From Lachnospiraceae bacterium (GTDB lineage Bacteria > Bacillota > Clostridia > Lachnospirales > Lachnospiraceae), in NCBI GenBank assembly GCA_022793375.1, contig JAAWCS010000053.1, forward strand, positions 1 to 52,453: DNA of 52,453 bases, given 5' to 3'. A program made the translations under genes and the position numbers. Under the pieces are notes generated by a model. The model saw only the letters and a program-made list of their open reading frames with translations, had not been told where the DNA came from and ran no database searches. The stretch's first letter is position 1, and each line of letters begins with the position of its first letter. Positions 14,783 to 22,121 of this stretch are shown piece by piece.

Positions 14783-15586
14783 ATACTTCACTCCTTTCCT
14801 TAATCTGCCTGTGTTTTCAGGGCATAATGGGACACCCCTGCGGTGTTTCCTTAATCTGCCCGTGTTTTCAGGGCATAATGGGACACCCCTGCGGTGTTTA
14901 TCTGTGTTCTCGGTGCGCAGTAAGTCCGTTTCCTCTTGTTCCCACACACATTTCGCTTCGGCAAAATCCTCGATAAAGGCGTCGCAGACCGCACGGAGGC
15001 GCGCTTTTGCGCTGCCCTGGGACGCGTCCCGCACGCCTACCACATAATAGCCGGCCGCGTGGGCCGTGCAGACGGCGTGATACGCATCCTCAAAGATCAA
15101 CGTATTTTCCCGGCTCCCGCCAAGGCGGGCCGCCGCCTGGTCAAATATGTCCGGCGAGCGTTTGCCGCTGCCGCACTCGCCACAGTCGAGGACAAACGAA
15201 AAATAGTCCCAAAGCCCCAGCCGTTTGAGGGCCGACTCAGCAAGCCCGGCCTCCGAAGCCGTTGCAATGCACATCTGTACGCCGGCTTTTTTCAAACGCT
15301 CCAAAAACGCCTTAAGTCCCGGCTTTGCCTGAATTTCTTCTGCATACGCCTGCCGCAGAAGGGCATAGATTTCTTCGACAATCTCCTCCGTCGTTTTGGC
15401 GATGTCAAACGTACTGCGGACATATTCGGCGCCCTCCGTCATCGTAAGCCCTGCCAAAATCCGTCCCAAATCCGCCGGCGGCACAAAACCGAGCGTTCTT
15501 AGATAGCGGGCTCCCAGATCGCTCCAATACGGCATGGAATCCAACAGCGTCCCATCCAAATCAAAAACAGCATACGGGTATCTCAT
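14450..15586 (-). CDS. HAD-family phosphatase read through into a thiamin-binding (YkoF/MTH1187-type) domain
   Basis: A continuous 378-codon frame. Residues 1-~225 form a HAD hydrolase of the beta-phosphoglucomutase type: FDLDGTLLDSM with nucleophile D9 and D11, IATAS for motif 2, GKRSPDIF with the Lys, and LIFEDAYHA. In a thiamin operon a role as TMP or other pathway phosphatase is likely but unproven. Residues ~233-266 are two copies of a 17-codon repeat (14797-14898) containing PLCPENTGR. Residues 269-378 match the small ferredoxin-fold thiamin-binding family. The start overlaps the thiM stop as ATGA. A ribosome-binding site and ATG at 14782 could also give the second domain separately. 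Confidence 0.8.
   Translation of the reverse strand: MRYPYAVFDLDGTLLDSMPYWSDLGARYLRTLGFVPPADLGRILAGLTMTEGAEYVRSTFDIAKTTEEIVEEIYALLRQAYAEEIQAKPGLKAFLERLKKAGVQMCIATASEAGLAESALKRLGLWDYFSFVLDCGECGSGKRSPDIFDQAAARLGGSRENTLIFEDAYHAVCTAHAAGYYVVGVRDASQGSAKARLRAVCDAFIEDFAEAKCVWEQEETDLLRTENTDKHRRGVPLCPENTGRLRKHRRGVPLCPENTGRLRKGVKYMKASVAIQVLPAVQDQEQMLKIVDAVIAYIRGTGLSYEVGPFETTIEGDDYDQLMEIVKNCQLVAVENGCEKVSAYVKIVYRPEGGVLTIDEKTGKYEEKALAGTPGNGG
14797..14898 (-). repeat. 51-bp tandem duplication of the TGAAAACAC hairpin element
   Basis: Units 14797-14847 and 14848-14898 differ at one base. On the minus strand each has the hairpin ACACC-GCAGG-GGTGT and then TGCCCTGAAAACACGGGCA, which folds into a 4-5 bp stem. 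A degenerate fragment follows at about 14900-14912. The same element recurs at 17141-17162 and 51958-51980. Confidence 0.9.
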
Positions 15587-16518
15587 TCGTTTTCTCCTTC
15601 CTCCCGCCCGGCTCCCTCGCCCGGCTGCCTGCTTACCTTGGCAAGCAGGTTCAAATGCTGAGATGTCAGCAGGCTTACCGCGTCGATTAAATGCATGCGA
15701 AACGTCATCGTACCGCCGCCTTCCGCCGCCGTCTTTTCATAGGCCAGCGAACCGCATACTTTCATCATCGCGGCGGCCGCGGCCGCGGCTTCAAAAAGGC
15801 TGCCCTGCCCCTGCGCAAAATCCCCTGTTTCCAAAAGCCGGCCGTCTGTCTCCTGCGGGCAGCGGGCGGCGGCCGCTCCCAAAAAGGCCCCCAGCAGCGC
15901 GGCCGACATGCAGCCGGTCCCGGTTACCCGCGCCATCAGCGGATGGCCGCCGCGCAGGATCAGCGCCCGCTGCGAATCCGCCACCACATCCAACGACCCC
16001 GACACCGCCACCACACAGCCCAAACGGCGGCTCACGGCCTGGGCCATCGCCGCCGTCTCGCCCACATTCTCTTCGGTAATCCGCTCCGTCGGGCATGCGT
16101 CCACACCGGCCGCCCGACTGTGTCCGGTGGCAATATAGCAGATCTCCGAAACATTTCCGCGGATGGCCTGGAAGCGGATTTCTTGCGTCAGCCGGGCAAA
16201 TGTCTCCCGGCGAAATCCCGAGCCGCTCACGCCGACCGGATCCAGCATCACCGGATGCCCCAGTTCATTGCTGCGCCGCCCCGCCAGCAGCATCGCCTCC
16301 ACATCGTTTACCGTTCCCATATTCAGTACCAGCGCATCGCTGCCCTGTGTGATCTCCTCTGCCTCCTTTATATGGTGGGCCATGACCGGCCGCCCCCCGC
16401 AGGCCAGGATGATATTCGCGCACTCGCCTGCTGTCACAAAATTGGTAATGCAGTGAACCTGCGGTTCTTTTTCCCTTACCCGCTGAAGATATTTCCCCAA
16501 ATCCAGTGTTTCCGACAT
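15583..16518 (-). CDS. thiM: Hydroxyethylthiazole kinase
   Basis: A 311-residue ribokinase-like enzyme that phosphorylates 4-methyl-5-(2-hydroxyethyl)thiazole for thiamin salvage. It contains VHCITNFVTAGECAN near the N-terminus, the substrate region VMLDPVGVSGSGFRRET, GNVSEI and the anion-hole/catalytic motif VTGTGCMSAALLGAF, whose Cys aligns with the family's active-site Cys. It is slightly longer than usual because of a Glu/Gly-rich C-terminal tail. The ATG at 16516-16518 follows GAGGAGG; a longer frame to 16560 lacks a site. It lies in the TPP-regulated operon, 90 bases after thiW. Confidence 0.95.
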   Translation of the reverse strand: MSETLDLGKYLQRVREKEPQVHCITNFVTAGECANIILACGGRPVMAHHIKEAEEITQGSDALVLNMGTVNDVEAMLLAGRRSNELGHPVMLDPVGVSGSGFRRETFARLTQEIRFQAIRGNVSEICYIATGHSRAAGVDACPTERITEENVGETAAMAQAVSRRLGCVVAVSGSLDVVADSQRALILRGGHPLMARVTGTGCMSAALLGAFLGAAAARCPQETDGRLLETGDFAQGQGSLFEAAAAAAAMMKVCGSLAYEKTAAEGGGTMTFRMHLIDAVSLLTSQHLNLLAKVSRQPGEGAGREEGENE

Positions 16519-16608
16519 ATGTATTCCTCCTCTTTTATGGATTGTTCTTTCGCTGTGCACGGCATGTGTGATACTTACAAGATGCTGATTCGGTACGCCG
16601 CCCTGCTT

Positions 16609-17124
16609 TTATTCTCCCGCATCCTCTTTCAGCCGCCGCAAAAGGCCCGTCCTCTCAAACGTTTTTAAAAGCACACAGGCCATTCCGGCTCCCAGCGCCG
16701 AGGACGGCACATAGGACGGTATAAACGTCCAAAACGGCGTCTCGGCCGGCAGTCCATAAAATTGTACCATAAAAGGATAGACAAGCAAAGCGCCAAGAAT
16801 GCCCGTACCGAAAATTTCTCCCGCAGCCGCCGCCCCGATCTTTTTCGTCCGGCGATACAAAAGTCCTGCCAGAAACGCGCCGACAACCGCCCCGATCAGG
16901 GCCTGAATTGTACGTCCGCCTAACAGCATGCGCATAATTCCCGTAACCGCCGCGCAGGCAAGGCCCCACCAGGGCCCCAAAAACACGGCTCCCAGCACAT
17001 TGAACAGGTGCTGAAACGGCGCCATGCGGGGAAAGTATACAAACGTACTGCATACATAGCTCAGGCAGGCCAGCATGGCCGCCAATACCATTTTTTTTAC
17101 ATGGTTCTCTCTTGTGTAGTTCAT
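16609..17124 (-). CDS. thiW: ECF transporter S component, thiazole-specific
   Basis: A 171-residue integral membrane protein with about five or six hydrophobic segments (MVLAAMLACLSYVCSTFVYF; FNVLGAVFLGPWWGLACAAVTGIMRML; ALIGAVVGAFLAGLLY). It matches the ThiW substrate-binding subunit family, which works with a shared ECF energising module encoded elsewhere to import the thiazole precursor of thiamin. An AAGGAGG site precedes the start. It is flanked by thiD and thiM, and the TGAAAACAC hairpin lies directly upstream of its ribosome-binding site. Confidence 0.92.
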   Translation of the reverse strand: MNYTRENHVKKMVLAAMLACLSYVCSTFVYFPRMAPFQHLFNVLGAVFLGPWWGLACAAVTGIMRMLLGGRTIQALIGAVVGAFLAGLLYRRTKKIGAAAAGEIFGTGILGALLVYPFMVQFYGLPAETPFWTFIPSYVPSSALGAGMACVLLKTFERTGLLRRLKEDAGE

Positions 17125-17140
17125 TTTTCCTCCTTATCGT

Positions 17141-17162
17141 CCGTGTTTTCAGGACATAATGG
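17141..17162 (-). repeat. TGAAAACAC hairpin element upstream of thiW
   Basis: On the minus strand the element reads GTCC-TGAAAACAC-GGAC, with the same loop as at 14810, 14861 and 51960 but with U-A in place of a C-G pair in the stem. It ends nine bases before the AAGGAGG of thiW. Confidence 0.8.
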
Positions 17163-17174
17163 TATATCAACGAA

Positions 17175-17229
17175 AAACGGCACAAAAAAGAACTGCGCCC
17201 GCGGTGGTGCACCCCTTTTTATGCCGTTT
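17175..17229 (-). terminator. Terminator or attenuator between thiD and thiW
   Basis: On the minus strand AAACGGCA pairs with TGCCGTTT (17175-17182 with 17222-17229), and the 3' arm runs into TTTTTCG. The loop holds a further GGGGTGCACC hairpin. It would reduce expression of thiW and thiM relative to thiE and thiD. Confidence 0.5.
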
Positions 17230-17261
17230 CCAGGTATAAAAGTTACGTGTTGCTTCTATAT

Positions 17262-18053
17262 TTATTTTTGTATTTTCAGCCAGAACATATGGTCCAACGG
17301 GCCGCTTCCCCGGCCCAGATCCAGGCCGGCCCGCAGAGCGCCGGAAATATATTCCTTGGCCCTCTTTACGCTGTCCGCCATCCCGTATCCCTGCGCCAGA
17401 TTGCTGGCGATCGCCGAGGAAAGCGTACAGCCTGTCCCATGCGTGTTTTTATTTTCAATCCGCTCCCCGTAGAACCAGCGGCCGCCCTCTCGCGTATACA
17501 AAAAGTCGTTGGCCGTGTTCCTCTCATGGCCGCCCTTTATCAGAATCGCTCCCGCGTAGTCTGCCGCTATTTTCTTTGCCGCCTTTTCCATATCCTCCGG
17601 CGAGCGGATCGCAAGACCGCTCAATACTTCGGCCTCCGGAATGTTGGGCGTAATCATGTCTGCCAGCGGCAAAAGCCTTTTCATCAGCGCTTCGCAGGCA
17701 TCCTCCGCCATCAGCCGGCATCCGCTCGTCGATACCATGACCGGATCCAGCACTACGTTGACGGCCCGGTAGGCAGAGAGCGCCGCCGCAATCGTCTCGA
17801 TCAGCGAAATGCTTGACACCATACCGATTTTCACGGCATCGGGGAACAGATCGGTAAAAACACAATCCAGCTGCTGTTTCAAAAACGCCGGCGTTGACTC
17901 CAGCACCCCGTATACGCCTGTCGTATTCTGCGCCGTCAGCGCCGTAACGGCGCTCATTCCATACAGCTTGTGAGCCGTAATGGTCTTTAAATCGGCCTGG
18001 ATCCCAGCGCCGCCGCTGGAATCGCTGCCTGCAATCGTCAAAACGGTTCTCAT
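17262..18053 (-). CDS. thiD: Hydroxymethylpyrimidine/phosphomethylpyrimidine kinase
   Basis: A 263-residue ribokinase-fold enzyme that phosphorylates HMP and HMP-phosphate to the pyrophosphate for thiamin synthesis. It shows TIAGSDSSGGAGIQADLKT at residues 6-24, KIGMVSS, VVLDPVMVSTSG, TPNIPEAEVLSG and the C-terminal NTHGTGCTLSSAIAS anion hole with catalytic Cys/Gly region. The length is normal. The start is preceded by AAAGGAG. It lies 38 bases downstream of thiE. Confidence 0.95.
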   Translation of the reverse strand: MRTVLTIAGSDSSGGAGIQADLKTITAHKLYGMSAVTALTAQNTTGVYGVLESTPAFLKQQLDCVFTDLFPDAVKIGMVSSISLIETIAAALSAYRAVNVVLDPVMVSTSGCRLMAEDACEALMKRLLPLADMITPNIPEAEVLSGLAIRSPEDMEKAAKKIAADYAGAILIKGGHERNTANDFLYTREGGRWFYGERIENKNTHGTGCTLSSAIASNLAQGYGMADSVKRAKEYISGALRAGLDLGRGSGPLDHMFWLKIQK

Positions 18054-18091
18054 CTTTTTTTCTCCTTTATGACGCTTTATAGCGTCTCCGT

Positions 18092-18733
18092 CTACTCCGC
18101 GGCCGTTTTGTTACGGAAAATCTGCTTCAGCCTGCGCGCGGCGGCCTCGATATCCGGCTGGGCAATCACCGACGAGACGACGGCCAGGCCGTCGATCCCT
18201 TTATTTTGAAAATTTGCCGCGTTTTCCGGTCCGATCCCGCCGATTACCACGATCGGGACCGGCACGGCCGCCCGGATTTCCTGCAGCTGTTCCATGCTCA
18301 CCGGACGGGTGTTCTGCTTGGTGCTGGTAGCGTACATGGCGCCTACGCCCAGGTAGTCGGCTCCTTCTTCGACCGCCCGCACCGCTTCGTCCACCCGCGC
18401 GGCGGAGACCCCGAGGATCTTATCCGGCCCCAGCAGCGCCCGCACCGACGCGGCCGGCAGGTCCGACTGCCCGATGTGCACGCCGGCCGCGTCAACGGCC
18501 AGGGCGATATCGACGCGGTCATTGACGATCAGCGGGATGCCCGCCCGGTCGGTAACCGCCTTGATCCGCACCGCAGTCTCATAAAATTCCCGCGACGATC
18601 CGTCTTTTTCCCGCAGTTGGATCAGCGTACAGCCGCCCCGAATGGCCGAAAGGACCGCCTCCTCCAGGGTCGGAGTGCTCATCTGGCTTCGGTCGGTGCA
18701 TAAGTACAGCGTGTAGTCAATCTTTGGCTTCAT
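18092..18733 (-). CDS. thiE: Thiamin-phosphate synthase
   Basis: A 213-residue TIM-barrel enzyme that joins HMP pyrophosphate and thiazole phosphate to thiamin phosphate. Motifs include [70 protein letters not shown] and [11 protein letters not shown]. The ATG at 18731-18733 follows AAAGGAG; longer upstream frames run into the riboswitch. It is the first gene of the operon, behind the TPP riboswitch and its terminator. No thiC or thiazole synthase gene is nearby, so the operon serves salvage. Confidence 0.95.
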   Translation of the reverse strand: MKPKIDYTLYLCTDRSQMSTPTLEEAVLSAIRGGCTLIQLREKDGSSREFYETAVRIKAVTDRAGIPLIVNDRVDIALAVDAAGVHIGQSDLPAASVRALLGPDKILGVSAARVDEAVRAVEEGADYLGVGAMYATSTKQNTRPVSMEQLQEIRAAVPVPIVVIGGIGPENAANFQNKGIDGLAVVSSVIAQPDIEAAARRLKQIFRNKTAAE

Positions 18734-18798
18734 CTTGCTCTCCTTTGTATTTTGGATGGCGAATGCCGGCGCGGGGTACTGCCAAAGCTCCGAAGGCC

Positions 18799-18846
18799 GA
18801 ACGCATTGCAGGCACGTCTCTGCGCACAGCCGCCGTCCGGCGCTTT
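18799..18846 (-). repeat. GC-rich leader repeat, copy in the thiE leader
   Basis: Lies between the riboswitch terminator and thiE. It matches the nadE leader element at 27 of 34 bases around GGACGGCGGCTGTGCGCAG, and shares TGCCTG-AATGC with the trmH-like leader. Confidence 0.5.
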
Positions 18847-18849
18847 CGT

Positions 18850-18883
18850 AATTAAAAGCCAGGCTCCGCGGGGAACCTGGCTT
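18850..18883 (-). terminator. Expression-platform terminator of the TPP riboswitch
   Basis: On the minus strand AAGCCAGG (18876-18883) pairs with CCTGGCTT (18856-18863), followed by TTTTAATTA. It sits directly after the aptamer and ahead of thiE, so TPP binding would favour termination. Confidence 0.8.
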
Positions 18884-18894
18884 CATCACTCATA

Positions 18895-18985
18895 ATTACG
18901 GCTACGCTCCCTACGACAGTATTAACTGACAGGTTCAAAGGGTCAGGCTCCGGGCCTTCTCAACACAATGGTTCCCCTGCATATC
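18895..18985 (-). ncRNA. TPP riboswitch (THI element)
   Basis: The minus strand carries the aptamer signature in order: GCAGGGG, TTGAGAAGG (a variant of CTGAGA), GACCCTTTGAACCTG, GTTAATACTG and CGTAGGGAG. These match the conserved pyrimidine- and pyrophosphate-sensing cores of the thiamin pyrophosphate riboswitch. It is followed by an intrinsic terminator and the thiE-thiD-thiW-thiM operon, consistent with repression by TPP. Confidence 0.95.
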
Positions 18986-19016
18986 TGATATATAGTTTTG
19001 TTTTGCAACTGAGGAC

Positions 19017-19045
19017 AGTATAGCATCTGCGAAGTAAAAAAGCAA
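19017..19045 (-). promoter_or_regulatory. Promoter of the thiamin operon
   Basis: Minus-strand TTGCTT (19040-19045), a 17-base spacer and TATACT (19017-19022), placing the start near 19010, just upstream of the riboswitch aptamer. Confidence 0.75.
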
Positions 19046-19103
19046 GCGGTTTCTTTTTTGCAGCATTAGAAGAAGGCCGACTGCCCCTTCACCCTCCACC
19101 TGT

Positions 19104-20066
19104 TCAGTATTTCACCGGATGCCGGATCACCGTCTTTAAACTCTCCGGTCTGCACTTGCGCACATCGCTTAAATAAATCTCATGGTGACGGCGGCCGCCG
19201 CCAAGGTCCGCAGCGACACCCTCGGCCGCCGCAAACGCGTCCATTGCTTTGACCGTCGCCGGTTCGTCGTCATACGGGCCGATATGCATACACTGCACGC
19301 ACAGCCCCTCGTCATAGCACAGAAACTCCACCTTGGAAAAATCGCTTTTCTTTTTGGCGGACGCTTCCGCTATTGCCCAATTAAATTCATCCTGGGTTAC
19401 AAACTCCGGCAGGCGAATCATCGAAATCCACTCAAAGTCCGCTTTACGGGAATAATCGACTCCCTCTACCCCCTCCTGCCACCAAAGGCCCTCCAACGGC
19501 GGCACAACGAAATCAAAGTACCCCTCCATCCGATGGTCGCCATTTTTGCTCATCTTAATCGTAAAGGCAATGCCGTACAGCAGGCCGATCGCCTGCTTGT
19601 ACGCGCCGCCCTCTTCGTTTGGATCGCCTTTGCCGCGAACCGCGATAAAATGCATCGGCGGCACTGTGATCAACTCCGGCTTATTCTTGGGCAGATAAAA
19701 TTCCTTATATTCCTTTTTGAAATCGAATGCCATCCTCTCCCCCTTCTTTTTACTCTTTTTCGGCTTCGGCGCCGGCAGCTGCGCGCAGGTCGCCGCCGTC
19801 AGCTTTGTCATCATCTCCCGGTTCTCGACGTCGTCTACGCGAAAATAATTTTTGGCTCCCGCGTAAGGCGGCGCTTCTTCCAGGGCAGGACAGATTTCCC
19901 GGCCTGCGTCCGTTATCTTAATATAAAACTGATCGTCGCATATCACTGCAAAAATCTTTCCGTCGCAGTATAATCCGTACTCGCCGAACATCTTCCGGTA
20001 GGTGATCGTCCCTGCATCCCGCAGCTGATCCACGACAAACTCCACAAATTCTATTTTTGACGCCAT
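19104..20066 (-). CDS. TfoX N-terminal domain fused to a GyrI-like small-molecule-binding domain
   Basis: 320 residues. Residues 1-95 match the TfoX N-terminal domain (TYRKMFGEYGLYCDGKIFAVICDDQFYIKIT). A Lys/Pro linker (PAPKPKKSKKK) follows, and residues 112-320 form a GyrI-like domain (MAFDFKKEYKEFYLPKNKPELI, IAVRGKGDPNEEGGAYKQAI, CVQCMHIGPYDDEPATVKAM). Both are normally separate proteins, and M112 lies after a GGGGGAGAGG stretch, so separate translation of the second half is possible. GyrI-like domains bind amphipathic small molecules. The start has an AAGGAGG site. The gene follows a WYL regulator on the same strand, with a long palindrome between them. Confidence 0.85.
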   Translation of the reverse strand: MASKIEFVEFVVDQLRDAGTITYRKMFGEYGLYCDGKIFAVICDDQFYIKITDAGREICPALEEAPPYAGAKNYFRVDDVENREMMTKLTAATCAQLPAPKPKKSKKKGERMAFDFKKEYKEFYLPKNKPELITVPPMHFIAVRGKGDPNEEGGAYKQAIGLLYGIAFTIKMSKNGDHRMEGYFDFVVPPLEGLWWQEGVEGVDYSRKADFEWISMIRLPEFVTQDEFNWAIAEASAKKKSDFSKVEFLCYDEGLCVQCMHIGPYDDEPATVKAMDAFAAAEGVAADLGGGRRHHEIYLSDVRKCRPESLKTVIRHPVKY

Positions 20067-20107
20067 ACAGTTCCTCCTTATGTACCGAACGCTTCTTTTA
20101 CCGGCTT

Positions 20108-20113
20108 ATTATA
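20108..20113 (-). promoter_or_regulatory. -10 element of the TfoX-GyrI gene
   Basis: Minus-strand TATAAT with a poor -35 (AACAGC at 20131-20136) that is the centre of the 20119-20148 palindrome. The weak -35 suggests activator dependence or operator control. Confidence 0.45.
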
Positions 20114-20118
20114 ACAAA

Positions 20119-20148
20119 GTAACCATGACAGCTGTTTGTCATGGTTAC
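20119..20148. repeat. Perfect 12-bp inverted repeat between the WYL regulator and TfoX-GyrI genes
   Basis: GTAACCATGACA (20119-20130) and TGTCATGGTTAC (20137-20148) are exact reverse complements around GCTGTT. It overlaps the WYL gene's stop codon and the promoter of the TfoX-GyrI gene. It could be an operator or a weak terminator; the T-tract is poor. Confidence 0.85.
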
Positions 20149-21047
20149 AGATATTTCTCCCGGATCCCTTGCGCAAACGCAAGAATATCCTTGCGAAGTT
20201 CAACCGGCTCCAGGAGTTTTGCGCCGTCTCCAAAGGAAGCAATCCAGCCGATTATGCTTGTTTTATCCGCAAATCCAAAAGAAAACAACAGTGTGCCATC
20301 CGCCTGAACGGTAAAGCTTTCCGGTCCGAACTCTTCCACCAGACGCCATTTATACTGCGGCCGGATGACCGCTTTTACCTGGTACGCATCCGGAAATACC
20401 CGTTCGGCAGACAAGTCGGGTAGCGGAGCCGCACGCTTTTGAAACAAGGCCCCCGGACACAGGTCCGTCATCCGGCCCAGCTTAAAGAGCCGGAACTCCT
20501 CTCTGCGTTCGCAAAAACCCCACAAATACCAGCTGGCCCACTGGAAAATCAAGTTATACGGCTGCACCGTTCGCTCGGTTTCCCCCTTTGGCGCGAAATA
20601 GGTAAACGTTACTGCCCGTCCGCAGCGGATCGCCTCATGCAGCAATTCGATTTTGGGAGCCAGGGAAGATTTGTACCAGGAAGAAAGGTCGATTAAAATA
20701 TGCGCATCCCCCGCCAGCAGACCGGAGGAACCTGCCGACAGTTTTTCCATCAGCTGGCTGTAGCGGTTTGTACCGCTTACGCTGTCAAGGCTGCGCAGGC
20801 CCGCTAAGATTGCCTGCATATCCGATCGGCTGAGCAGCATGCGGTCGATCTTATACCCTTCCATAATCGATACGCCGCCGTTTGGCCCCGGTTCTGTCAC
20901 CAGGGGAATGCCGGCCAGGCAGAGCGCTTCGATATCGCGGTGGATGGTCCGGCTGGAAACTTCAAATTTTTCGGCCAGATAGGGGGCTGTCACTTTTTCA
21001 TGCTGTAATAAGATCGCCAGAATTCCGATCATCCGTTCAATCTTCAT
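20145..21047 (-). CDS. HTH-WYL transcriptional regulator (YafY family)
   Basis: A 300-residue DNA-binding regulator. The N-terminal DeoR-type winged helix is at about residues 1-60 (RMIGILAILLQHEKVTAPYLAEKFEVSSRTIHRDIEAL). The WYL ligand-sensing domain at about 140-215 carries VQPYNLIFQWASWYLWGFCERREEFRLFKLGRM, and a C-terminal WCX-like domain follows. WYL proteins respond to small ligands or nucleic-acid signals. The start lies 31 bases after the radical-SAM gene, with only a weak GGAG close to ATG, so translation may be coupled. A plausible target is the next gene, with the palindrome as operator; this is inference. Confidence 0.92.
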   Translation of the reverse strand: MKIERMIGILAILLQHEKVTAPYLAEKFEVSSRTIHRDIEALCLAGIPLVTEPGPNGGVSIMEGYKIDRMLLSRSDMQAILAGLRSLDSVSGTNRYSQLMEKLSAGSSGLLAGDAHILIDLSSWYKSSLAPKIELLHEAIRCGRAVTFTYFAPKGETERTVQPYNLIFQWASWYLWGFCERREEFRLFKLGRMTDLCPGALFQKRAAPLPDLSAERVFPDAYQVKAVIRPQYKWRLVEEFGPESFTVQADGTLLFSFGFADKTSIIGWIASFGDGAKLLEPVELRKDILAFAQGIREKYL

Positions 21048-21078
21048 CTCCGCTGCCGCCTTTCATTTTGGCATTCTC

Positions 21079-22008
21079 CTATACGCCTTCTTCATCAAAC
21101 GGGGGAATAAAGCTCTCCTGTGCCGTATCCCCCTCCTGAATAAAGCCGTTTTCTACGCCCAGCCCGATCGCATAGTCCACCAGCGCGTCGTATTCCCGCC
21201 GCGTTACCCGCCGGTTCAATTTAGGCCAGGCCGCCATTTGAGCAAGCGGCGTATACTGGCTCAGGAGGCTGATAAAAATACGGTCGCCGTAAGTCTCATA
21301 AAGATAGCGTACCACCCGTTTGGAATCTGCCAGACAGCCCGGCAGCTGCAAGTGCCGCACGATCACGCCCCGCTTCATCATTCCCTTTTCGGTAAAAACC
21401 GCGCTCCCGCTCCCGGCTGCTTCCACCTGGCGCACCATTTCCTTCAGCGCCGCCGAAGCAACGGTAAAATAATCGGGCGCTCCCGAATACTGTCCCGCCA
21501 GATCGGCCGAGACGTATTTCAGATCCGGCAGATAGATATCCACCAGCCCTTCCAAACGCGCCAGGGCTTCTGCCCGTTCATAGCCGCCGCTGTTGTACAC
21601 GACAGGAAGCCGCAGGCCCTCTTTCTTCGCTTTTATCAGCGCTTCTATGACCTGCGGCAGGAAATGTCCGGCCGTCACAAGATTGATATTCGCCGCTCCT
21701 TTTTCCTGCAGTTGCAGGAATATCTCGCTCAGACGCCTGACGGAAATCTCTTTTCCGGCCTGCCCGCCGGCGATTGTCCGGTTCTGGCAGTAGACGCAGC
21801 CCAGGCTGCAGCCCGCAAAAAATACGGCGCCGGACCCCTGTTCTCCCGAGATACAGGGCTCCTCCCACATATGAAGGGCCGCCCTGGCGACCTTCACACG
21901 GCCCGCTACGCCGCATCGCCCTTTTTTTCCGGCCAGGCGGTTGACCCCGCAGCCGCGCGGGCACAGGCGGCAGGCCGCCAGTTCCTGTTCGATCGTTCCT
22001 TCTTCCAT
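21079..22008 (-). CDS. Radical SAM protein, PflA-like (COG1313 type)
   Basis: A 309-residue putative activase. The [4Fe-4S]-SAM motif is C67-x3-C71-x2-C74 in FAGCSLGCVYCQN. An N-terminal cysteine cluster (ACRLCPRGCGVNR, then GRCGV) is typical of this subgroup, whose members resemble pyruvate formate-lyase activating enzymes but have no settled substrate. GGYERAEAL, VDIYLPDLKY and VIVRHLQLPGC are also family-typical. It is in an operon with the downstream WYL regulator (gap 31 bases). An upstream hairpin separates it from nagA. Confidence 0.88.
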   Translation of the reverse strand: MEEGTIEQELAACRLCPRGCGVNRLAGKKGRCGVAGRVKVARAALHMWEEPCISGEQGSGAVFFAGCSLGCVYCQNRTIAGGQAGKEISVRRLSEIFLQLQEKGAANINLVTAGHFLPQVIEALIKAKKEGLRLPVVYNSGGYERAEALARLEGLVDIYLPDLKYVSADLAGQYSGAPDYFTVASAALKEMVRQVEAAGSGSAVFTEKGMMKRGVIVRHLQLPGCLADSKRVVRYLYETYGDRIFISLLSQYTPLAQMAAWPKLNRRVTRREYDALVDYAIGLGVENGFIQEGDTAQESFIPPFDEEGV

Positions 22009-22070
22009 GTAGCTCTCCCGTGCCCGGCCGTTTTCTTTGTCAGGCCGCTCCCCAGGCCCGGCCGCATTGT

Positions 22071-22103
22071 GCCGGGCTGTCTCAAGACCGCGGACAGCCC
22101 GGC
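22071..22103 (-). terminator. Hairpin after nagA
   Basis: GCCGGGCTGTC (22071-22081) pairs exactly with GACAGCCCGGC (22093-22103), 18 bases after the nagA stop. The minus-strand T-tract is poor, so termination may be incomplete. Confidence 0.5.
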
Positions 22104-22121
22104 CTTTGTCGTACCCGGGTC

